The notes beneath the pieces were generated by a model. It did not search any database and was not told where the DNA came from. It was given only the letters and a program-made list of their open reading frames with translations. Both the position numbers and the translations under genes were made by a program. This document shows positions 39,280 through 44,016 of a stretch of 44,016 bases of DNA, one piece after another. Each line of letters opens with the position of its first letter. Positions within the stretch are counted from its first letter, which is position 1. Origin of the DNA: VBAS01 sp964508655 (GTDB lineage Bacteria; Bacteroidota; Bacteroidia; Chitinophagales; Chitinophagaceae). The stretch is taken from the NCBI GenBank assembly GCA_964508655.1, contig CAZDUO010000029.1, positions 1 through 44,016 of the forward strand, in the 5' to 3' direction.

Positions 39280-41244
39280 ATGCTGCTACGATTAAAAATA
39301 CCCAAGACCATCCTGTGGGTGACAAACCTGCTGCTGATTTTTTTACTCATCTTCACCCTGTTCAGGTTTGCCACTTACTTTGCATTCAGGCCCGATGATC
39401 TCAGCTTTACCGACCTGCTGCCTTCGTTTCTGCTGGGCATACGTTACGACCTGCGCTGGATTTCACTCATCCTGATGCCGGTGGTATTGGTAAGCCTGGC
39501 GCCGCAGCTTTCTCCCTTTTATTCTGAAAAAAATAAAAAATGGTGGACCTGGTACCTGGCTATTATCACTTTTATAGTTTTCTTCTTTTTTGCTGCCGAC
39601 TTTGGAAATTTTTCTTACAACAAAACCCGGCTGAATGCAAGTGCTCTCAACTTTGTGGAAGATGCCGGTATTTCCATGGCCATGCTCTGGCAGTCGTATC
39701 CCATTTTCTGGATGCTGATGGGACTGCTGGTGGCCGTACTTTTTTTCCGCTGGATGTACCGCCGCACCCATTGGACGGTGATTGCAAAAACTGACGGGCT
39801 CGGTATTCCGTATAAAAGAAAATGGTTTGTGATTGCCGCCCTGCTGCTGGCTTTTTTTATTTATGGTACGGTAAGTTTTGTGCCGCTGAAATGGAAGAAA
39901 GCCTTTGTACTGAACGACAATTTTAAAAGCTACCTGGCGCTGAACCCGCTGCAGAATTTTTTTACCACGCTGAAATTCCGGCGGCCGCAGTTCAATGAAA
40001 GCAATGCACGGGAGTATTTCCCGGTGATGGCTGAATGGATGGAGTTGCCGAACAGGGAAAATTTTTTGTACCGCCGCCAGGTGTTTCCTGAAAAAGCGCT
40101 GGAAAGCAAACCCAACGTGGTGCTGGTGCTCTGCGAATCGTTCAGCATGTACAAAAGCAGTATGAGCGGCAACCCGCTGAACACTACGCCCTATTTTCAT
40201 GAGCTGAGCCGCAACGGGATATTTTTTGAAAAATGTTTTACACCGCATTTTTCCACGGCCCGCGGCTTGTTTGCTTTGATCACCGGCATTCCCGATGTGC
40301 AGCTTTCAAAATTCTCCACCCGCAACCCGCTGGCGCTGCAGCAGCATACCATCATCAACAATTTTGAAGGCTATGATAAAATGTATTTTCTCGGCGGCAG
40401 TCCCGAGTTCAACAATTTTGATGGCCTGCTGAAAAATATCGAAGGCCTGCAGATGTACACCGAAGGAAAATTCAGCTCGCCAAAGATGAATGTGTGGGGT
40501 ATCAGCGATAAAAATCTTTTCCTTGAAGCCAATAAAGTTTTCCGGCAGCAGGCAAAACCGTTTTTTGCCATCATCCAGACGGCCGACAACCACCGGCCCT
40601 TCATGATACCGGAAGAAGACAAGGAATTTAAAAAAATAATTCTGCCCCGTGATACGCTCCGGAAATACGGCTTCGAGTCGGTTGATGAGTTTAATTCATT
40701 CCGCTATTCCGACTACTGTTTTCAGAAATTTATGGAAGCGGCCAAAGCCGAGGATTATTTTCACAACACAATTTTTGTTTTTATCGGCGATCATGGCGTA
40801 TCCGGCAATGCGGCGGGTATTTATCCCCCGGTGTGGACCGAACAGCGCCTTACCGATGAGCATGTGCCGCTTCTATTTTATGCGCCTTACCTGCTGCATC
40901 CGCAGCAGCGGCAGGAAGTGGTATCGCAGATTGATGTGCTGCCCACCATTGCCGGCATGCTGCAGCAGCCCTATGTGAACACAACGCTTGGAAGAGATTT
41001 GCTTCACAGGAATAAACAAAACAATTATGCTTTCATCATTCATCATGATGAAGGACGCATTGGCATCGTTACCGATTCCTGTTATTTTATCAAAAACCTG
41101 AATTTCCCCGAAGAACAGCTTTTTTCATTAAGCGGCGGGAAACTGCCCTACGACCACCGCAGGGATTCCATCAAACTAAAATTGAATGAAGTAACCACCG
41201 CCATGTTCGAAACGGCCCGGTGGATGCTGATGAATAATAAGTAA
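39280..41244 (+). CDS. LTA-synthase-like sulfatase-family membrane protein
   Basis: 654 residues: five N-terminal membrane segments (residues about 10-220), then a periplasmic alkaline-phosphatase-superfamily domain. Seen: NVVLVLCESFSMYKSSMSG (metal Glu), HFSTARGLFALITGIP with the presumed nucleophile Thr, FAIIQTADNHRPF, FIGDHGVSGNA (metal Asp/His) and HVPLLFYAP. In Gram-negatives such proteins transfer phosphoethanolamine or phosphoglycerol to envelope glycans; the acceptor here is unknown. It is divergent from the PAP2 gene, with starts 43 bp apart. Confidence 0.88.
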   Translation: MLLRLKIPKTILWVTNLLLIFLLIFTLFRFATYFAFRPDDLSFTDLLPSFLLGIRYDLRWISLILMPVVLVSLAPQLSPFYSEKNKKWWTWYLAIITFIVFFFFAADFGNFSYNKTRLNASALNFVEDAGISMAMLWQSYPIFWMLMGLLVAVLFFRWMYRRTHWTVIAKTDGLGIPYKRKWFVIAALLLAFFIYGTVSFVPLKWKKAFVLNDNFKSYLALNPLQNFFTTLKFRRPQFNESNAREYFPVMAEWMELPNRENFLYRRQVFPEKALESKPNVVLVLCESFSMYKSSMSGNPLNTTPYFHELSRNGIFFEKCFTPHFSTARGLFALITGIPDVQLSKFSTRNPLALQQHTIINNFEGYDKMYFLGGSPEFNNFDGLLKNIEGLQMYTEGKFSSPKMNVWGISDKNLFLEANKVFRQQAKPFFAIIQTADNHRPFMIPEEDKEFKKIILPRDTLRKYGFESVDEFNSFRYSDYCFQKFMEAAKAEDYFHNTIFVFIGDHGVSGNAAGIYPPVWTEQRLTDEHVPLLFYAPYLLHPQQRQEVVSQIDVLPTIAGMLQQPYVNTTLGRDLLHRNKQNNYAFIIHHDEGRIGIVTDSCYFIKNLNFPEEQLFSLSGGKLPYDHRRDSIKLKLNEVTTAMFETARWMLMNNK

Positions 41245-41249
41245 AAGCG

Positions 41250-41277
41250 ACCTCCCCAGTCCTCTCCAAAGGATGGG
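41250..41277. repeat. Degenerate interspersed palindrome, reverse orientation (copy S)
   Basis: CCTCCCCAGTCCTCTCCAAA then GGATGGG, 5 bp after the sulfatase stop. It is a weak copy. Confidence 0.5.
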
Positions 41278-41359
41278 CTTTGCAACCTACAAACCGGCAT
41301 TTCGAAAGTGAACTGTTGAATGGGAATGCAGCGTCATGAAGAGTTATGTATGCGGGGCT

Positions 41360-41384
41360 TTCCCTTTGAGAAGGTCAGGGTGCG
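41360..41384. repeat. Degenerate interspersed palindrome, forward orientation (copy T)
   Basis: TTCCCTTTGAGAAGGTCAGG. It supplies the stop codon and last codons of the methyltransferase and is the inverted partner of copy S across this convergent gap. Confidence 0.5.
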
Positions 41385-42145
41385 CTTTTCTTCGCCACCA
41401 GTATCATCCTCGGCTTGTTTCGCACATGATAATTCCCCAGCTCATAATCGCCGAAAGCATCCTGCACCTGCAGCCCCTGGAAGCTTAGCATATCGTTGAA
41501 ATCGCCGAATAAAAATTTGGCCACCTGTTCCGTATGCTCCACGGGGCGAGAAAGCGATGCATCCTTAATGATAATTTTTTTAAAGAAATGTGAATCGTCC
41601 TGCCAGCGGTGAATATCATAAGTAGTGCCGTTGAGAATTTTTACTTCGTTATGCACCAGGTGATCTTCGGCATAATGCACATTCAGATAATCTATCACAA
41701 ACAGGCCGTTTGTTTTCAGCGCCGAGGCAATGGTGCGGATGGCATCTTCATGTTCTCTTGCCGTATTGAAGTAACCAAAGCTTGTGAATAAGTTGAAAGC
41801 ATAGTGATAATAGTTTACCCGGAAAGGCAGGCGCATGTCATGCTGAAAGAATTCCAGGTTTTCCCGCGGAGCGGTGCCGAAGCAGTCATCCTCCCATTGT
41901 TTGGCAAAGGCAATGCTGTCGGACGAAAGATCAATGCCTGTAACGAAAAAACCTTTTGAAGCCAGGATGCGGCTATGACGACCGCGGCCGCAGCCGGCAT
42001 CCAGCATAAAACTATGCGGAGCCGGTTTCAGATAATCAAGCAGCCTGATGATAAATGCCGCAGCTTCTTTTTCATCTCTTTCAAAATACAATTTGTGATA
42101 AAAAGGGGAATTGAACCAGTCTTTGTACCAGGCCTGTTCCGTCAT
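41375..42145 (-). CDS. Class I SAM-dependent methyltransferase
   Basis: 256 residues. The SAM-binding motif I is MLDAGCGRGRHSRILASKG, followed by VTGIDLSSDSIAFAKQ (motif post-I), FNLFTSFGYF and GLFVIDYLNVHYAED. The N-terminal WYKDWFNSPFYHKLYFERD and the later HWRQ-like IHRWQDD place it in a Bacteroidota methyltransferase group of unknown substrate. The final residues (KKSAP) and stop fall in a degenerate palindrome. It is convergent with the sulfatase gene. Confidence 0.85.
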   Translation of the reverse strand: MTEQAWYKDWFNSPFYHKLYFERDEKEAAAFIIRLLDYLKPAPHSFMLDAGCGRGRHSRILASKGFFVTGIDLSSDSIAFAKQWEDDCFGTAPRENLEFFQHDMRLPFRVNYYHYAFNLFTSFGYFNTAREHEDAIRTIASALKTNGLFVIDYLNVHYAEDHLVHNEVKILNGTTYDIHRWQDDSHFFKKIIIKDASLSRPVEHTEQVAKFLFGDFNDMLSFQGLQVQDAFGDYELGNYHVRNKPRMILVAKKSAP

Positions 42146-42387
42146 AAAGCAAAAGTAAGAAGGATGAACTAAAGGGTTTCTGAAAAGCTTATTTTTGCAT
42201 CCCTCATCGGAGGTCTGAAGTCAGAAGTCAGAAGTTGGTAGTCGTTAATCTATAGTCAGGAGTTTTAAGCAGTCTTTCATTTAAACCATAAAACCATAAA
42301 ACCATTTAACCATCAAACCATCAAACCATTTAACAATTTAACTATTTAACCATCACATCTCAACCAAACCAACAAATTAAAAACTAC
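42146..42387. other. Divergent gap with arrays upstream of glmM
   Basis: The 242 bp contain a possible plus-strand -7 element (TATTTTTG, about 42190-42197), a GAAGTCAGAAGTCAGAAG-type array at 42212-42238 and an AACCAT-type array at 42282-42355. No further gene was seen. Confidence 0.45.
42282..42355. repeat. AACCAT-type array upstream of glmM
   Basis: About nine degenerate 7-9-base units (TAAACCATAAAACCATTTAA and similar), ending 33 bp before the glmM start. The same unit type flanks the four-helix-bundle gene. Confidence 0.8.
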
Positions 42388-43788
42388 TTGGCTCTTATTA
42401 AAAGCATATCAGGCATCAGGGGAACCATCGGCGGCAAACCGGGCGAAAATCTTACGCCGGTGGATATTGTAAAGTTTACTGCGGCATTCGGCACCATCAT
42501 TGCCGGCAAAAAAAAGATTACAAAGATTGTAGTGGGACGAGACGGCCGCATGAGCGGCGCTATGGTTCGGGATTTGGTGGTAAGCACACTCACGGGTCTC
42601 GGCATTGATGTAGTTGACCTTGGCCTTTCCACTACACCCACTGTTGAAATAGCCGTGAAAGGAGAGAAGGCCGACGGGGGCATTATCATCACGGCCAGCC
42701 ACAATCCCAAAGAATGGAATGCACTCAAGCTGCTCAACAGTGAAGGCGAATTTATTTCGGCCGAACTGGGCGCACAGGTGCTGGAAAAAGCGGCAAAGGA
42801 TGATTTCAGTTTTACCACTGTTGATAAACTCGGTAGTGTCACCACAGATGATACGTACCTGCAAAAGCATATTAACGCTGTTGTCAGCTATCCGCTGGTG
42901 AATAAAAAAGCCATTGCAGCAAAAAATATTAAAGTGGTTGTTGACGGCATCAATTCTACCGGCGCTGTTTATGTGCCTGCCTTGCTAAAGGCGCTGGGTG
43001 TGGAAGAGGTAATTGTGCTGAACGATGAAGTGAATGGCCGCTTTGCCCACAATCCCGAACCGCTGCCGGAGCACCTTGCAGCGCTGAGCCGCGAAGTGGT
43101 AAAGCACAATGCGCATCTCGGCATTGCCGTGGATCCCGATGTGGACAGGCTTTGTTTTGTAAATGAAGACGGCAGCCTGTTTGGCGAAGAATATACCCTG
43201 GTGGCCATAGCCGATTATGTGCTGGCAAAAAGAAAACATGCAAAAGGTGGAAGCGCCGGCAATACTGTAAGCAATATGAGCAGCACCCGTGCCCTGAAAG
43301 ATGTGACGCTGAAACACGGCGGGCAATATTTTCCGTCTGCCGTCGGCGAGGTAAACGTGGTAAAGAAAATGAAAGAAGTGAATGCCGTCATCGGCGGCGA
43401 AGGTAATGGCGGCATTATTGTCCCCGATTTTCATTATGGCCGCGATGCACTCATCGGCATCGGGTTGTTTTTAAGCCACCTTGCCAATCACATGATGGGC
43501 ATGAAATCGCTGCGGGGCCTCTATCCCGATTATTTCATTTCGAAAAACAAAATTGAGCTCAGCAACGGCGTGGATGTAAAATCCATTTTTGAAAAAATAA
43601 AACGTAAATACAAAAAGCATCCCATCAATACCGAAGACGGGCTGAAAATTGAGTTCGACAACGACTGGGTGCACCTGCGCACTTCCAATACCGAGCCCAT
43701 CATCCGCATTTATGCAGAGAGTGATTTTGAAACCAAGGCCAACAACATCGCCCTGCAGATAATGCGGGATATACGGGAGTTTATGTGA
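42388..43788 (+). CDS. glmM: Phosphoglucosamine mutase
   Basis: 466 residues of the alpha-D-phosphohexomutase family; converts glucosamine-6-phosphate to glucosamine-1-phosphate for peptidoglycan and LPS. Seen: IKSISGIRGTIGG, the phosphoserine loop in IITASHNPKEWNALKLL, the metal loop AVDPDVDRLCF, GGEGNGGII and RTSNTEPIIRIYAES. The start is TTG: no in-frame ATG or GTG precedes it, and the family N terminus begins exactly here. Phosphomannomutase activity cannot be excluded, but the motifs favour GlmM. Confidence 0.92.
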   Translation: MALIKSISGIRGTIGGKPGENLTPVDIVKFTAAFGTIIAGKKKITKIVVGRDGRMSGAMVRDLVVSTLTGLGIDVVDLGLSTTPTVEIAVKGEKADGGIIITASHNPKEWNALKLLNSEGEFISAELGAQVLEKAAKDDFSFTTVDKLGSVTTDDTYLQKHINAVVSYPLVNKKAIAAKNIKVVVDGINSTGAVYVPALLKALGVEEVIVLNDEVNGRFAHNPEPLPEHLAALSREVVKHNAHLGIAVDPDVDRLCFVNEDGSLFGEEYTLVAIADYVLAKRKHAKGGSAGNTVSNMSSTRALKDVTLKHGGQYFPSAVGEVNVVKKMKEVNAVIGGEGNGGIIVPDFHYGRDALIGIGLFLSHLANHMMGMKSLRGLYPDYFISKNKIELSNGVDVKSIFEKIKRKYKKHPINTEDGLKIEFDNDWVHLRTSNTEPIIRIYAESDFETKANNIALQIMRDIREFM

Positions 43789-43841
43789 GTGGTTTTTTTG
43801 ACTGTTGTTATAATTAACCCCGGAACCGCTTTGCCGGTCGC

Positions 43842-43902
43842 CGTTTCGCTTCGCTCAGCTTTCTCCCGATGAATATCGTAACAGTTCTGACGATCTTTGA
43901 TA
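43842..43902. repeat. 60-bp direct repeat, copy 1
   Basis: Matches 43957-44016: TTTCGCTnCGCTCAnCTTTC, TCCCGAT, and ACAGTTCTnACGATCTTTGA. A palindromic CCCGACAGTATCGTCGGG (43905-43922) separates the copies. No gene was found after glmM. Confidence 0.75.
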
Positions 43903-43956
43903 ATCCCGACAGTATCGTCGGGATGATTTGTCCCGGCGCAACTTCGTTGGCCGGGA

Positions 43957-44016
43957 TTTCGCTCCGCTCAACTTTCTCCCGATAGTTACCGGGACAGTTC
44001 TTACGATCTTTGATAA
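43957..44016. repeat. 60-bp direct repeat, copy 2, reaching the window end
   Basis: Second copy of the 43842-43902 sequence with scattered differences. It may continue beyond the window. Confidence 0.75.

Noticed and set aside
35819..42355. CRISPR array in the AACCAT repeats
   Set aside because: Units are 7-9 bases, degenerate and without regular spacers, and no cas genes are present.

Overview
The window is chromosomal DNA from a member of the Bacteroidota, most likely the family Chitinophagaceae. This rests on gene families (IlvA with one short ACT-like domain, short LeuA without a regulatory domain, the DUF6702 / HupE-UreJ / M1-peptidase neighbourhood), TAnnTTTG-like promoter elements close to start codons, and many short interspersed G/C palindromes. 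The taxonomic call is inference; there is no rRNA or marker gene here to settle it.

Layout. 1-3.5 kb: the end of a D-2-hydroxyacid dehydrogenase, then agmatine deiminase (fused to a DUF559 endonuclease-like domain) and N-carbamoylputrescine amidase, the two-step agmatine-to-putrescine route. 3.6-5.3 kb: a secreted S41-like/TPR protein. 5.3-19 kb: a complete branched-chain amino acid supercluster on the minus strand, transcribed leuA-leuC-leuD-leuB and then ilvE-ilvD-ilvB-ilvN-(GAF protein)-ilvC-ilvA. 19-25.3 kb, plus strand: a helical TPR-like protein, DUF2167, carA, aroQ, a YccF protein and an acetyl-CoA hydrolase/CoA-transferase. 25.5-28.9 kb: a large secreted BNR/sortilin-type protein and a MORN-like protein. 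28.98-32.9 kb: an AT-rich accessory patch with a lipoprotein gene interrupted at a poly-C tract and a tandemly duplicated pair of putative outer-membrane beta-barrel genes. 33-37.1 kb: an M1 peptidase with two in-frame TGA codons near its end, a four-helix-bundle protein, HupE/UreJ and DUF6702. 37.3-43.8 kb: a CNNM/CorC-type membrane protein, a PAP2 phosphatase, an LTA-synthase-like sulfatase, a SAM methyltransferase and glmM.

The strongest regulatory signal lies between leuB and ilvE. A 31-codon ORF packed with Ile and Val codons (AAIIIVVVIIITSS) is followed by a 9-bp GC-rich terminator hairpin with a T run. A competing antiterminator stem and an upstream protector stem are also visible. This is the full geometry of ribosome-mediated attenuation for the ilv operon.

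The second theme is repeats. About 20 copies of an asymmetric palindrome (core CCCCTTTAGGGG plus a G-rich tail) occur mostly at gene ends. Several are translated in frame, adding peptides such as PLGVGG, TPNP or SPDPSEGG to AguA, AguB, IlvA, IlvB, IlvC, IlvD and a DUF6702 protein. Successive copies mostly alternate orientation, so they bracket gene junctions. One inverted pair brackets the DUF559 module now fused to AguA. A second, unrelated repeat type (degenerate AACCAT arrays) brackets the four-helix-bundle gene. No tRNA, rRNA, CRISPR array or insertion sequence was recognised.
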